DNA of 64,000 nucleotides from Elmis aenea (taxonomy: Eukaryota > Arthropoda > Insecta > Coleoptera > Elmidae), in assembly GCA_947652605.1 (NCBI GenBank), contig OX393581.1:28328788-28392787 (forward strand), given 5' to 3'. Shown here in pieces: positions 34,662-47,453 of this stretch. Position 1 is the stretch's first letter; every line of letters begins with the position of its first letter. Under the pieces are notes generated by a model that made no database searches, was not told the origin of the DNA, and saw nothing but the letters and a program-made list of their open reading frames with translations. A program made the translations under genes and the position numbers.

Positions 34662-35540
34662 TCAGGTTGGTGCATAAGTGATGGTCGTTTTTATTGTTGG
34701 GAAATAAAATAAAGACTTTTACACATAGTACATATTTAATCGATATAGTTTCCGTTGCTTTCTATTATCTTGTTGGAAGCTGACGCCTTTTTTTCAAATA
34801 GGGCGTTCCTTTTTTAGTTGTTCTAATTGTGAGCAATAACGATTAGTAGTAATTGTCTCATTGGTTTTAAAAGGTCATAATACAATAAACCCTTACAATA
34901 CCACCAACTACACAAAATAACCTTCCTTAGGTGTAATTCTTCTTTTAGTATGGGCAATGATTCTTCATTTGGATTTTGCCAAGATCTTTTTTGCGTTACA
35001 TTGTCGTGAGTGACCCTCTTTTCATCTCCTGTTACCATCCTGTCCAGAAAGGTTCATTTTTCTGCCGAGAAATAAAGGAATTTCAAGCTAATAATCTATC
35101 CATTAATTTTTTTTCTGGAAGAAGGTGTGGTAACCAAGTATCAAGTTTAAAAACCATCTCCAGCTGACGAATGCGGCGAATTATGGTAAAATGATCAACA
35201 TCGAACTTCTCCGTTCTCTTAATGTTTGGTGTGGATTTTCATCAACGGCTTGTTTCAAAGCACCCTTATCAAAATTTGAAGGTCTGCAACTACGAGGTTC
35301 ATTTTGTTGGTCAAAGTCACCTAAACGAACCTTTTCAATCCAACGTCTACATGTTCGTTCTTAAGGAGCATTGTTACCAAACCATCACATATATTTTAAG
35401 CACAATTTGTTGCATTACTGCCTTTTTTAAATCCATACATCATTATTGATCGAATTTACCGGAAGCCATTGTAATTGCGGTACAAAATATTTTTTATTTA
35501 CAATTCAAAGTGAAAATTCGGTAAAATAGTAACTACATAG
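34662..35540 (-). pseudogene. Mariner relic (TIR with GGTTGGTGCATAAGT)
   Basis: After a TA at 34660-34661 the left end reads TCAGGTTGGTGCATAAGT, close to the terminal repeat of the cecropia/irritans mariner group. On the minus strand, the frame at 34823-35038 contains MVTGDEKRVTHDNV and KRSWQNPNE (around the first catalytic Asp) and HLRKVILCSWWYCKGLLYY. Upstream (35040-35430) lie HTH remnants such as KVRLGDFDQQNEPR and FDKGALKQAVDENPHQT, with several stops and shifts. The part with the other catalytic residues is lost. The right end is near 35540, but its terminal repeat is unclear. The element adjoins the hAT relic ending at 34645. Confidence 0.8.
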
Positions 35541-35544
35541 GCGC

Positions 35545-37735
35545 ACTAATGTGATCAATGAAATGCGAGCGCCATTGTAGTAAATAATACGTCGGCGTAT
35601 GTATCGCTTTAAGGTCTACACATTGGTAACCAAGGTTACTTATTATCGTGACCGCGTCCGCGTCGAGATCGCGCCGGTGTGAGTTGACCCATATTCATTT
35701 AAAAATTTCATGATATAACTTTGAATTTAAAATATGATTAACTGACCTTTATAATAGTAAAAATTTTTTGCGTAAATTCATGAATCAGGTTATCTGTTCA
35801 TAGGTTAGTAAGTGCGACGTTTTTATCAAAAATGCATTCCTCGAAAATACACAAAAGTGCTAAAATCTTTATGTCAATTACACTGGTTGCTCCATATATT
35901 CAAATTCTACTTTTTAAATTACGATAAGCAATGAGGTTTAAATCGACCCAAAATACTGTTCCAGAGGATGAAACTTTATGAAAACTTATGTAGTGCATAT
36001 TTTATGGTTCCATTTAAAATACGTGATTCCAAAAGTGTGCCTAACAATTAAATCGACAATCTGGTCAGTCATGTTATTCTCATAATCCAAGTTTTTCAGA
36101 ACCTGAACAGTTGATACATTTAATCAATTTTTACCTCGTGACAAACAGGAGCGCACTTTTTTTTGTAGTAATTGGATTTGATTTAAACTATGATTTTCAC
36201 ATGTTGCGGAGAATACCACAACACACAAATCACGGACATACGGTGGCATGGTGCAGTTGGCTTATAACGAGAACTTTTTGTTAATTAATGGATATAATTG
36301 AACGTTGTTTGGTGCTTCTCATTTGGATTTTTGGGGTGGTACGACTATTTAAATCTAGTTTTTACTGTGGTTAACTAAAGGAGTTCAACGTTGGCCTATG
36401 TAAAAATCTTGAAAGTGCTCTTGTTCAATTATTTGTATTGACTGCTCTTTTAAGAGGTTTAAGGTTGTATGTTTTCCCTACTTTTACTTAAAAAGAATGT
36501 CGTTAGCAAACATCGCAACATTTAATCTGATTCTGGGTTTATTTTATACAAAGTTAAAAATAAAATAGGACTCAAGATGCTTCCTTGAGCAACTCCTGCT
36601 TCATTGTTTTTTATGCATAGGTTTATGATAAAGGGTCTTAAAAAGGAAAATGGAACCGAGATATATTACGTTCTAAACTTTATTTAACTTACGTTATAAC
36701 GTTATAGAAAGATGTGACTGAATACTGATACAATAGCTTATCGTTAATTGTATTCCAGATGTTTTTTTCCTTTTATGCAATTAAGTATACATATATTGCA
36801 AAAAAAAAGGGTTTGTGTTCATCAATCACTTTAGACATGATTGCTATTTTCTGCAAGTCTGATTTTAAAACTTTTTACTTAACTTTAAATATTGTATACG
36901 CCATAAACCACAAAACGTGTATTTTATTGTGTGAAAAGTTTAAAAACTTTTTACATTGTAATAAAAATTCTCATCACTATTTTTAATGATTTCATGAATC
37001 TAAGTGGATGAAAAATAATTAAGCAATCCAATGAAGTGAAAATATATCCGATATTGATGCTGCCAGCAAGTTGGGCAAACGTCGCTATCGTTGATCGTCT
37101 CATAGACCAGCGAAGATGACAGTGAAGGTATTTTGTTCCCCTTTCAAAGGAAGTATGTATATGAATTTGGGATCGCCAAAAAATGTAATTAGATAAAATA
37201 TTACTTTAGTCTTTACTCTTACGTTTACGACTTAGGTCGACGAGTGAGCTTTCGACCTGCGTTTGTCAAATTTGGCTTTCCTTTAATCTGTGCTTGCACG
37301 TGAAAATAGCTGTGGGTCATTCTGTACCCCCCACTAAGTGGAAAAATGTAAAGTGAAGTTGATTAATATACGAGTACAAAGACAAATTTTATGAGTCAAC
37401 TGCAACATGACACAAAAAATATAACACAAAAGCCAACACATTTATTAACTGAGCTACGTTAATGTTTTCATTCAAAATAACTTTTTACACTCTTTCTTTC
37501 CGATTGAAAAAATCGGTGATTTCGTTAAAATATATCGATGACTTAATTAAAATGTTTTATTGTGCCTTTTAGTAGCATGTTTTGGTACATCAGCAAATAT
37601 TTGATTTTAACTGTAATCGTTGCTTTATTGGTTTTGGTTCTGCACGTGTCGAATTCAATTTTACCTTAACAACCTTTTAACCACGTACACTTAATTTTAA
37701 AAATATAACATGTAACCAAGAAATATAAATAAATA
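35545..37735. other. Intergenic, no gene recognised
   Basis: Just over 2 kb without supported features. A short CpG-rich patch near 35645-35680 stands out. Frames such as 36759-36986 resemble nothing known. Confidence 0.4.
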
Positions 37736-37739
37736 ATAC

Positions 37740-38400
37740 GCAAAGGGAAATACTTTATCCAGCAAAATAGTTACCTTCGGGCTCTATTGCTTTTTCCCAA
37801 CGATGTAAAAATTTTTTTTACTGCTTTTTTTAAAAAATAAAAGATCACTAATCTGCTATCAAAAAATGTATACTTTAATGTTTTTTGATATCTTGTCGAT
37901 TTCGTGTGTGGTTGTCGACTGCCAAAAAGATATGATAGTCTGAAGGCGCTATTCTGGGAAATATAGGGTGGAACTTCCTAACCGAGTTTGGTAATCATTT
38001 CCTTGTTCGCTGTTGGTGTGTGTGGTCTGATGGTGAAAGAGAACTCCTTCTGTTGGTTGCGCTCAATTCGTGAGAAACCCGCTTGCCCAACTTCCATATC
38101 TTCCCAAGCCAATGCAAATTCATTACATTCAATTGTCGTGCAAGTTTTCAACAAGTTTGACTTTAATTTGACTTGACACTGTCCTTCAGCTAGGCCTCAA
38201 TCGAGGTCCAATGGTCTGGTGTAGTGGGAACCATCTTCAAGAGGCTCACGTGCACATTTCTGAAACCACTTTCGACTCAACGTTCGCTTACTGCATCATC
38301 ACCGAATGCTGAGGATATTTTTCGAGCGGCTCTGTATCCCTGGTTGGTACCCAATTTAAATTCATAAAGCAAACAAGCCCGAATAATTGACTTCGAACAG
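37740..38400 (-). pseudogene. Internally deleted mariner relic
   Basis: On the minus strand, the higher-coordinate half (about 38400-38000) holds N-terminal remnants: KISSAFGDDAVSER, then CAREPLEDGSHYTRPLDLDR, then LAWEDMEVGQAGFSR in shifting frames. The lower half (about 37985-37745) jumps to the C-terminus: KFHPIFPRIAPSDYHIF, which contains the third catalytic Asp position, and HRWEKAIEPEGNYF. The middle of the protein, with the first two Asp residues, is missing. Many stops and frameshifts show long decay. There is no open frame of useful length. Confidence 0.7.
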
Positions 38401-38568
38401 TCATAACGAAGTGACTCTTTCAAAATTTATAATAATTTATTTTTGGGTAATGTGGCACAGGTAACTTTTCTGTTAAATAAGCTTTTTATTGGCCATACAA
38501 AACAACACTTTTAACTGATGTAGGTATAATGTGCATGTACGTTTGATGACAAAATCTCGAAATGGCAC

Positions 38569-39103
38569 GAACTTTAATATTTTAATAAAGTTCCATGACA
38601 CGCTAGATAAATAAACAAAAATCAAAATAGGCATTTTTTCAATAATCTCTAAATAACTCGGTTATATTAAATTTGATGGTCTAAAAATATTTTTGCGGAA
38701 AAAGTTGTAGATTTTCCTACACACTGTGTAATGAAAACATAAAATCTTATATTATCAACTACGGTTTCCATTTCAAAAAATACAAGTTTGTAGTTTATCT
38801 AAGAATTTAAACAATTTTGAAACAAATAAATGTTCTCATTTTACAGTTCGTAAAATAATCTATAACGTGTTCCCTAAAAATTTTTTTGTACCAAATATTT
38901 TAACCGAGTTATTAACAATTTAAAAAAAAATGCTCATTATGTTTTTTGTTTATTATCTAGCGTGCCATGGAACTTTTTTAAAACATTAAAGCATCACTGA
39001 GTAGGTCTCAGAAAGGAAAACAATTTGTCTAATTTAAACTTCTTTGTTGTTCTTTTCGTTAACGAGCTACCAATAGTGGCCCTTTTATGTGGACCACCCT
39101 GTA
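38569..39103 (-). repeat. Foldback repeat family C with CACCCTGTA end
   Basis: The segment AAAGTTCCATGACACGCTAG (about 38587) recurs inverted as CTAGCGTGCCATGGAACTTT (about 38958), with pairing extending about 100 bp on each side of a centre near 38770. Beyond the right arm the sequence runs on to a CACCCTGTA motif (39095-39103). A relative of the right half lies at 49560-49760 in the opposite orientation. It is non-coding. Confidence 0.6.
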
Positions 39104-41409
39104 TATAATTTTCCTGCGTTTTAACTTTTATAAAATGCGGTAAGGGTATTTAAAAAAACGGTAGGTTTATTTTTAAATAACAGTTATCAAATTTTAGCGA
39201 TTGTTGCATTTATACCTAAGATTGTGCGAAGTTAATACATATTACATATTTGTAAAACACGAAACACTTTAGATTTTATTGTAATTTGATATCAATTTTA
39301 AAATGTGTCGTTCGGATCCTGATTGAGATTATGACAATGTTAGGGGTAAGGGAGCAGCCTGCCTCGATCAAATAAACCAGTACAAAATGGCATCATAAAG
39401 TAGAAGACCACATCTCCGCAAACGTAAAGACTATATTATGTATATTAGGTCATAAAAGCAAGGCGGTAGATCGCGAGCAAGGTTCAAGTGAAATTTTATG
39501 TTTAAAATGCGCTTTTGTTATCTACTTTGCCGTAATTTTTGCCAGTTCGTATTTCTTATCGTGTCTTTTACAGGTTTGTCGTTTACAATAATGGCTTCGT
39601 GAATGATAAAATTTTTCAAAACGTAAAGCCATTAAAGTTCACTTTATGCGTTTTAACCGAACGCATTGCTTATGAAGCTCCGAAACAAAACGAAAATATT
39701 TTATCGGGTGCTTTATTTTGCCGTCTGTCAACAGCAACGAACTTATAAGTTAATGTTAATACAGAATTAGAAAAAAAGTATTAAGTATTTTAAATAAAAG
39801 CACGTTATGCTTAGCAGTATTTTTTAGATTTTTATCTTTTCTGAATTACAACATTGTAGTTGTTTACGTTCTATTCGTTCTTTATACCTTTGTGTTATAT
39901 CACGATTTTAAGTTACTATGTCATGTTTTCTTTTTGGTAAATATAAAGTTGGAACAGCTGTATTTTTGAGTATCTTTCACTGCCCTAAATACATAAGACA
40001 ATTAAATTAAGCATTTACAAACCTATTTTAAACTTACCCATACTGGTAGTTATGTAATAATTATCAGCAAAATTCTTTAAACAAATTTTGGTGTTTTGTT
40101 ATTTTTTTACCACATTTAATGGCAATTAACCACTGTTTTCTTCTTATAGGATCGTTAGGAAACCTATGAAACATTAAACTTAAGGTTTTGTTTGACACAG
40201 ATGCCAGACAATAGTTATATGGCATAAATATAAAATTATTACTTCCGTTCAGTGAATTATTGACATGCACTTTATATGCATTGTAATAGTAAGGTTATGT
40301 TGGGCAAAACCAACAATTGACTGTAGTGCCCCTTACAATGTAAGGCTTACATGCACTTGCTCTATTGTTTGAACTTTTCTTGAATTGAATTAATAGCTGT
40401 ATAAGTAAAGCTCGGCACTATTTTCGCCATTTCACTATTTTCGAGTCTAACAATGTATAAACATTAACCAAAAGTTTGAGACGTAATTATGTAACTGTCT
40501 CGGGTTCGTCCTCGAGGCCGTCCCAATGTTTTAGTGATCAGCTCACCGCACGGCTCAATATCATCTTGGACCGGCGCTGGATGTTCATATTCAAATATGT
40601 CTTAATCAGCAGCAGTTTTTCGAATTATTTGTTTTTCTCTTTAATGCCTTATAATTACATAATTGCGCATTCGCAGCATATTGCAATGAGTGATTCTTTT
40701 TCGATTTTGCCAGAAAAAGAGGCTTTACATACCTTCAATAAAAGCTCCGCACTAATAGCATTTCAATTAAAAATTTAAAAGGACGACACAAAATCATTTG
40801 CTGCTGTTTTCATGACAATTTTTTTTAAACAAGTTTATTAACCAACGCAAATCATTTTCGTAAGTGTTTTAATATTGCATATTAAATTAATCAACAGTTC
40901 TGTCACGTTTACAAGTCTCCTTGAAATACAAATCTTTTGTTTTACTGTTAAAACTTGAACAATGTTAATGGTCTGCCCCCAGAGTCGGCGAACTGAATTC
41001 TCCAAAGTATAAAATAAATAACTTTCATAATTAAAAAGCTTTCTCTGGCTAAAGCAATTACTCCAGACTGGTACTTATAAAAAGATTTAATTTTATCGCA
41101 ATTGTGGTTACATCAAGAGTTTTTAATTGCTGATATTTGGGAAACTTTCTTTTAAAATGTCGCCTACTGCGAGATAATTGACACTAAAAACTTTTGAGAA
41201 AAATTGAACGTTAAGCTGGAGGCTTTCTACCAAAAATATGTTTCCGCAAGTAAAAGAAATATTTGGAAACTTTTTCAATGAAACTTTTTAGCTGACTAGA
41301 TGGTAATCGATTCATTTAAATCATTAATGTAGTATTGCTTGCGAAAAAAACCTTCAAATGGTTTTGGGAACATTTATTAAAAAAGTAACATTACCAACTT
41401 AAAGAGGTA
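39104..41409. other. Intergenic, mostly unassigned
   Basis: AT-rich sequence with no recognised gene apart from the short AT-hook-like frame listed at 40464-40601. Other frames (39539-39748, 40064-40270) are unremarkable. Confidence 0.4.
40464..40601 (-). other. Short GC-richer open frame with an AT-hook-like motif
   Basis: A 45-codon stop-to-stop frame on the minus strand reads DIFEYEHPAPVQDDIEPCGE, then LITKTLGRPRGRTRDSY, ending TFG and TAA. Its G+C content is well above the surroundings and it contains GRPRGR, the AT-hook core. The sequence just before it (GATTAAG) could be a weak splice acceptor, so this may be a terminal exon of a gene outside the recognised set, or a transposon relic. 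No family was identified. Confidence 0.25.
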
Positions 41410-41431
41410 ATGAAATATAGGTCTTATAGTA

Positions 41432-42248
41432 TATATATATAATCTGTTACCCTTGTCACCTTAAGGTGTAGGGTATTTGTAATTATTCATGTTAAACTTA
41501 TGTGAACGAATTTCGTCCATTCCTTTTTGTTCTTCGCCATTCTTGTTGCTTCTGTCCAATTCTTATTTCGATTCTTTAAAATTAATGCCACTTCATCGTT
41601 CCATGTCTTCCTCGGTCTCCCCTTTCCTCGTTTATTTCCATCCCTTGCCTCCCATATCCGTTTCACTTGTCTTCCTTCCCCCATTCTGTTGAGGTGTCCG
41701 AACCATCTCAGTTGGTTTCTCTCGATCACACTATGTATCGACTCCACCTCCAGTTCTTCTCTGATCTGTTCGTTTCTTATCCTGTCTCTACGTGTGACAC
41801 CCTTTACTGCTCTTAAGTATTTCATCTGCATCGCTTGTACTCTACTTCTCTGCGACTGATTTAGTACCCAACTCTCACTTCCATACACCAGGGTTGGTAT
41901 GAATACTGTTTTGTAAATAGTCATTTTTGTTTTCCTGCTTATTTCTCTTTTTCTTATTATCGATCTATTCATACTGTGATACAATTTAGCTGCACTGCTT
42001 ATTCTTTCTTTTATCTCGTTTTCTATGTTACCTTCTCTCTCTATCCAAATTCCCAGATATTTATATTCTTCCACCTGTTCTATTTTTTCCTGATTCAGTT
42101 CTATGTTGAGTTGCTTTTGATCTTTACCTATCATCATAACCTTTGTTTTATTCGTGTTAATCTTTAATTTCTTTTTCTTTAATTCTTCTTCCCATACCAA
42201 TAGGTTTTCTTGTAGGGCTTTTTCCGTTGGTGCACAAATCAGCATGTC
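41432..42248 (-). mobile_element. 5'-truncated LINE insertion with 22-bp TSD
   Basis: A perfect 22-bp direct repeat starting ATGAAATATAGG flanks the insertion (41410-41431 and 42249-42270). Within it a LINE lies on the minus strand, truncated at its 5' end (42248) and ending 3' near 41432 in a short TA-rich tail. The exact duplication and the unbroken open frame argue for recent insertion. Confidence 0.9.
41487..42248 (-). pseudogene. LINE reverse transcriptase, C-terminal part (252 residues)
   Basis: The frame opens DMLICAPTEKAL, i.e. at the second Asp of the polymerase box (F/Y-ADD), so catalytic residues are lost by 5' truncation. It continues with the RT thumb features NKTKVMMIGK and VEEYKYLGIWI, then TLVYGSESWVLN, and ends with a C-terminal domain, LRWFGHLNRMGEGRQVKRIW and GRPRKTWND. 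The frame has no stop through its whole length. It is related to, but clearly diverged from, the LINE at 57567-59629. Without a promoter or complete RT it is a dead-on-arrival copy. Confidence 0.88.
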
Positions 42249-42270
42249 ATGAAATATAGGTCTTATAGTA

Positions 42271-45241
42271 ATTTATTTTAATATTATGTACCTTAAAAAT
42301 TTAATTAATTGTATGGAATCCTTTCTATACTTTCACCTACCCTAACCTTACTCACGCTATCCTTGTTCTCCTCTCCCTCTAGACTCCACTAACACTAATA
42401 ACCTCCGCAGTTAACATGTCAGTAAACCCAAAAATTTAAAAAAAAATTATTAAAAAAGAAATGCACTTAGGAAAACATTATTATCTACAAAGCGCAGATC
42501 TCAAATTCGTATCTATATATTTGATAGTAATAATAAGCTCAAAAGATACTCCTAAATAAAATGTACAAAAATATAAATTATGTTAGTTTTAATTTTTTAT
42601 GCGTTTAATTAAGTACAACTAGCCTTATCTAATAATTTTTTGTTTTTGTTTTTCAAAGGCCACTTTAATTAAACTTAATACATAAAAAAATATTGTTATA
42701 AATTATAAAATAATTATTTTTTTAGATAAACGTAACAACCCATACATTAAAGAAATTAGAAAAAAAATCTCTTTTTAATGGTCACAGCCAACTACAACCC
42801 GTATTTAAAATAAGAAAGTTAATGTTAAAATTACAAAAACAAATTCTTGTAAAATTTATTAATAAATTTAATATCTACTCAAAAAAGTGTCCTGATAATG
42901 TCGCCGCAAAATTTAAGAACAAGGAATAGAACGAGAGAAAAAATCTCTTTTTAATGGTATCACAGACAACTAAGACCGTTATTTAAAAAAAAAGTTGATG
43001 TTAAAATAACAGAAACATACATTTTTTTAATAACAAAAATAGGACTACTTCTGGATAATTTTACGCCCATTACTGTTTAGTTCATGTTCATATACAACTT
43101 GAGGACAGCCTAATAATGTGAATCCTTTTGTCGACTTCGAAACCGGCAGTTTTTTTTTTAAGGCCGAGATTCATATCTTTAATTTTAAGTATTTTGTTTT
43201 ATAATCTAAATTTAATCGTCAAGGATGAGCTAGCTTACTTGATCTTACGATAAATACATAGGTTTGAATGTTGATCTCATATAAAGTACCCAATTCTAAA
43301 AGAACATTTAATTGCTAGAAGCGAAATCAAATAATTTCATTAAAATGCAATCTGCGTATGCTCAAACCTTGTCTATTTGTGTATTATTTAATTGTTTTGT
43401 AATGAACAATAAATATTATTATTATATTATTATAAAAGAAAAAAATAATCTTATTTCAAAGGTATTATTTAAAAAAAACATTTTCACAAAATAAACCACA
43501 AAAAATTCTACACAAGCTTTATTACCACTAAAAAAAACTAGTCGATGAGGATAAAAACAAATAAAATCACTTATAATACGTACATGGGATACACATTATC
43601 TATTGCTGCTAATATTTACATACCTAATGACCATCATTTTATTTGATATTTTATTAAACAATCATCATATATTTTTTCAATTTTTAAATAAACATCTGTA
43701 GCTTAATTATTTTTCAATACAAAGTGTTTTTCTGCGCCTGGAAGGATCATCGTTTTGCAATTGCATTAAGTTTAAAATAAGAAAATAATGACACAATGCA
43801 GTACATCAATCAACCTTAATCTTGATCTAAGTTATTCAAATTGTTTCTGTTTCTAATTGTCTCTTGCAGCATAAATATCGTTAATCTTAGTTTAAAATTG
43901 TCTCTAGTTAAGTTTAATTTGCCTTGCAGTTAACGGCTATAATAATTTTAAATTAAAGACGTAATTTTCTGAAACTTTGTTACATTGTTTAATATATTTG
44001 GTAGTTACGCATTTTGCGCTGAAAATCCATAACCACATAAGCATATTATCTCCATTTGTGGGGTCGTCTAATTAAGCAGTTCTGGAGAACATTGTTGTAT
44101 TTTGTTGAAATATCAGATGTGGACATAGTTGTTTTTAACTAAGATGTTTGCCATTCGTTTTTATCACTATATCTTGTCTATAAATTTGTTTGAATGTTTA
44201 ATTATTAAACTTTCAGTTGTAATAATAGCATTAAACTAAAGCTTCTTAATCGTTGAATATCTTTTAAGGAATGCTTCTTCAATAATCTTAATTATGGTAA
44301 TAGCCGTAACGGCTATTTTGCCGATTAGTCGGTAATCGATCTTCTGCCGATTAATCTGTTCACAATAAATTTAATTATACCAATAAATATTCCACAGCTT
44401 TTTAGTGCCTGGCTGCTAATATTGCTATTTACTGATATAAAAACACAAAAAGTGATGTAAATAAACGCATAGTTTTAAAACACTAAACTGAGAACAACTA
44501 TATATTATTTAAAAAAAATAGAAACATCTTTTATAAACATAATAACATCCTATTACTTAAAAATTATACCTATATTGTGGGACATCAGACATTTTTGTTG
44601 TAGTGAATCGGGTTTCAGTCGTTATTCATGTGTAGTATGCATTTTACGTAAGTCACGATGAAACCAACTAAACTGATAATTAAGTCACATCTTCTTTTTC
44701 TTAAGTGGTTTCTTTTGTACCTTTGGGGGCGAGGTAATATCCCTATTTTTTACCACTCTAGTAATTAAGTCACTATAAGCTCGAATCATACGTATGTGAA
44801 AATCAATAATCAGCTGATTAAGCGATAATCGGCCGATAATATATAAGACCGATTAATAGGTTATCGGCTAAGTTGTTTATCGGTGCATTTTTATCTAAAT
44901 TTAAGATAAACAAAAAATAGCCATATCACCAAAGAAAGTAAGACAGTTTTTCAGTCGAGCCTTTGCATTAATTTTTGATTTGTTACATAATAATGGCGTT
45001 AAAAGGTTTAAATATTTTTTATAGAATTTTTACTAACGATAATTATAAATATTTTATCACTCATTTCGCAATTTTTTTTTGCAATTGGGTTTTATCTAAT
45101 TGTTGCAGATTTTTGAAAGCTCGTTGAGAGAAAAGGATCAATTATTATTATTATTATACAATGATTATTTTTATGTGGTCTCTGAAAATACTTAGTTACA
45201 GTAAAAGATTTGCATTGACAGATTTTACTTAAGATTTTCAA
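42271..45241. other. Long AT-rich intergenic stretch
   Basis: Nearly 3 kb of very AT-rich sequence with poly-A and poly-T runs and no coding signal. Two related stretches near 42760-42850 and 42930-43020 (each with AAAAAATCTCTTTTTAATGG, then AAGTT.ATGTTAAAAT) form an imperfect direct repeat about 180 bp apart. Confidence 0.45.
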
Positions 45242-46277
45242 TATACAGGGTGTTTCTTAACTATAATGAAAAAATTCGCGAGGTGATTCCTTATCGAAAA
45301 TTAAGGAGGGTCTTTCATATAAAATTTGTTCCTACGACGTGTGCTTTTGGAGTTACACTCCCCTAATGGGGAGCGGTAAAATTAGGTTTTTATTTTATTT
45401 CTCAAATTTGGATAAATGTAGAAGAATGATATTTGGTAGATTTTTTAAACTTGTTAAAAGGTTTTCCATGGTAATATTTTCAATCATCTCCCTTCTTCAT
45501 AGGGGGCTAAAAAGTGCGACCCCTGTTTGTTTTTTTATCACACTTTTTGCTGGGTTAAAATTTTCAATTAAATAAAATGTTTTTGAAAGCCTTTTTTATT
45601 TAAAAACTTTTTTAATCTTTAGTTTTTCTTGTAGTAGTAAAAAATAAAGTAATTAAACATGAACCATCCAATATTTCAATATAAAACTATTCATTTTGGT
45701 GGTTGCCATGGTTTGTTTATGTTCATATTGGGTAAAATTGACGGGCGTTTTATCGTTATCGCCGCGTAAATGTCCAAATGAATCACACCCGTCAAATCTA
45801 CCCAATATGAACATAAATAAACCATGGCAACCACCAAAATGGAATATTTGATGGTTCATGTTTGCTTACTTTATTTATTACTAAAAAACGGTAGGCTTTA
45901 CGATAAAAACTAAAAATTAAAAAAAGTTTCTAAATAAATCAAGCTTTTAATTGCAAAATTTCAACCCACTAAATAGCTCTGATTAAAAAACCAACAGGGG
46001 TCGCACTTTTTAGCCCCTTTGAAAAGGTGGGAGATGATTGAAAATGTTACTATGGAAAACCTTTTAATAAGTATAAAACATCTGCCAAAGATCATGTTCC
46101 CACATTTATCAAATATGAGATATAAAATAAAAACCTAATTTTAACGCTCCCCTTTAGGGGGGTGTAACTCCAAGAGGACACGTCTAAGGATTTTTTTTTA
46201 ATGAAAAATCCCCCTTAATTTTCGATTAGGAATCACCTCCCAAAATTGTTTGCAATATTTAAGGAACACCCTGTATA
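45242..46277. repeat. Complete foldback element, family A (1.04 kb)
   Basis: It begins TATACAGGGTGTTTCTTAA and ends in the inverse, AAGGAACACCCTGTATA. Both arms pair for about 350-400 bp (for example GGTTTTTATTTTATTTCTCA with its inverse at about 46115; CAACAGGGGTCG at about 45993 opposite CGACCCCTG at about 45519). The centre holds a second, nearly perfect hairpin (about 45657-45866), including CATTTTGGTGGTTGCCATGG opposite CCATGGCAACCACCAAAATG and CCCAATATGAAC repeats. No coding sequence. Half copies lie at 5305-5822 and 6950-7185. Confidence 0.85.
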
Positions 46278-47450
46278 TGTTGATAAGTATAGAGATTTTA
46301 AGGGTGTTTTATGTAGATTTAATGTAATACACGATAATATTAAAATAGAAAAGGGTTCGTTGGGGTTGACTTTTAAGTATTACCTTTATGTATATTTTGA
46401 AATCAGTTTGTCTGACAAAGAATTGCTCCATCATCGTTGAACATTAGTGATTTTCTTAACTTTTTATAGCGTATTAAGATTATCGTTTTATAGGATTCAA
46501 GTTATAAAATCTGCGCACACCTTTTTTACTATTCTACATTCGTCTTTATTTAACTTACGAGTAGGTGCATTGAATGTAATATGACAAGGAATAGACATAA
46601 AACATATTTGTGACTAAATTAGCTATAAAGACAAACGCTTTTATAGTCCAATTTTATGACTCGTTTAGCCTAAGAAAAACTTAAATTTTGAAACTGCGCA
46701 CTTTTGATAGCTATTGATGTATAATAACGTTCACAAAAAATCAATATTTATTAATTTATAATATTTGATAAAAAGCTAGAAATGTATCTACTTGCAATTG
46801 CGATTACTTGATTACTATCAATTTGTGATAAAATGTTCTGCAATGTTATTAAATCAGAGAAAAGTCAATACAGTGCAATGTTTTGCAGGGCAAATCTAAT
46901 TTAAATCGTAATGCAAACAGCTCATTATGTGAGAGTTACTGAAAACGTTTAAAATCAGCTAACAAGCATTGCGTTGATTAATTTAAAGTAGCGCTGCATC
47001 ACAAAACAGAAAATTACGTTTATAACAAATTACAGTTTTATAAAAATAATCTTAGGCAAGTTTTCCATTTGCTGGAGTTTTAATTTGAAATACAGCTCAA
47101 CTTTACAGCTTAAAATGATATAGACAAAATATGAGATTTTGTAACTGCAATTTATCAAGACAAATGCTTCTTGGCATCAACGAACCTACTTTTGTTGAAA
47201 TATTAATTTAAGTTTCTGATTTCTCCTTCTCAATTTCTTTATATCTACAACACCGGCCGGCATTATACAACAGTTTCAAATTTTTTGTGAGGCATTGTCC
47301 AGTGGTATTGATATGGATTTGTAAAAAAATACAAAAACAGCAATTTTAAAACTGTTAAAATTAAATTGACTCTGGATGTGTAAAATGTTGTTATTTTGTC
47401 ATACACGGCCTTTTTTTTTGGGATAAATGTTTTCATTATTTAAGATACAT
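46278..47450. other. Intergenic, no gene recognised
   Basis: AT-rich sequence between the family A element and a mariner relic. Nothing supported. Confidence 0.4.
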
Positions 47451-47453
47451 TTC

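Noticed and set aside
41431..41442. TA repeat as a microsatellite of interest
   Set aside because: It is short and probably the 3' tail of the LINE insertion.
41489..41859. Hydrophobic plus-strand frames at 41489-41692 and 41527-41859
   Set aside because: They are antisense shadows of the LINE reverse transcriptase on the minus strand.
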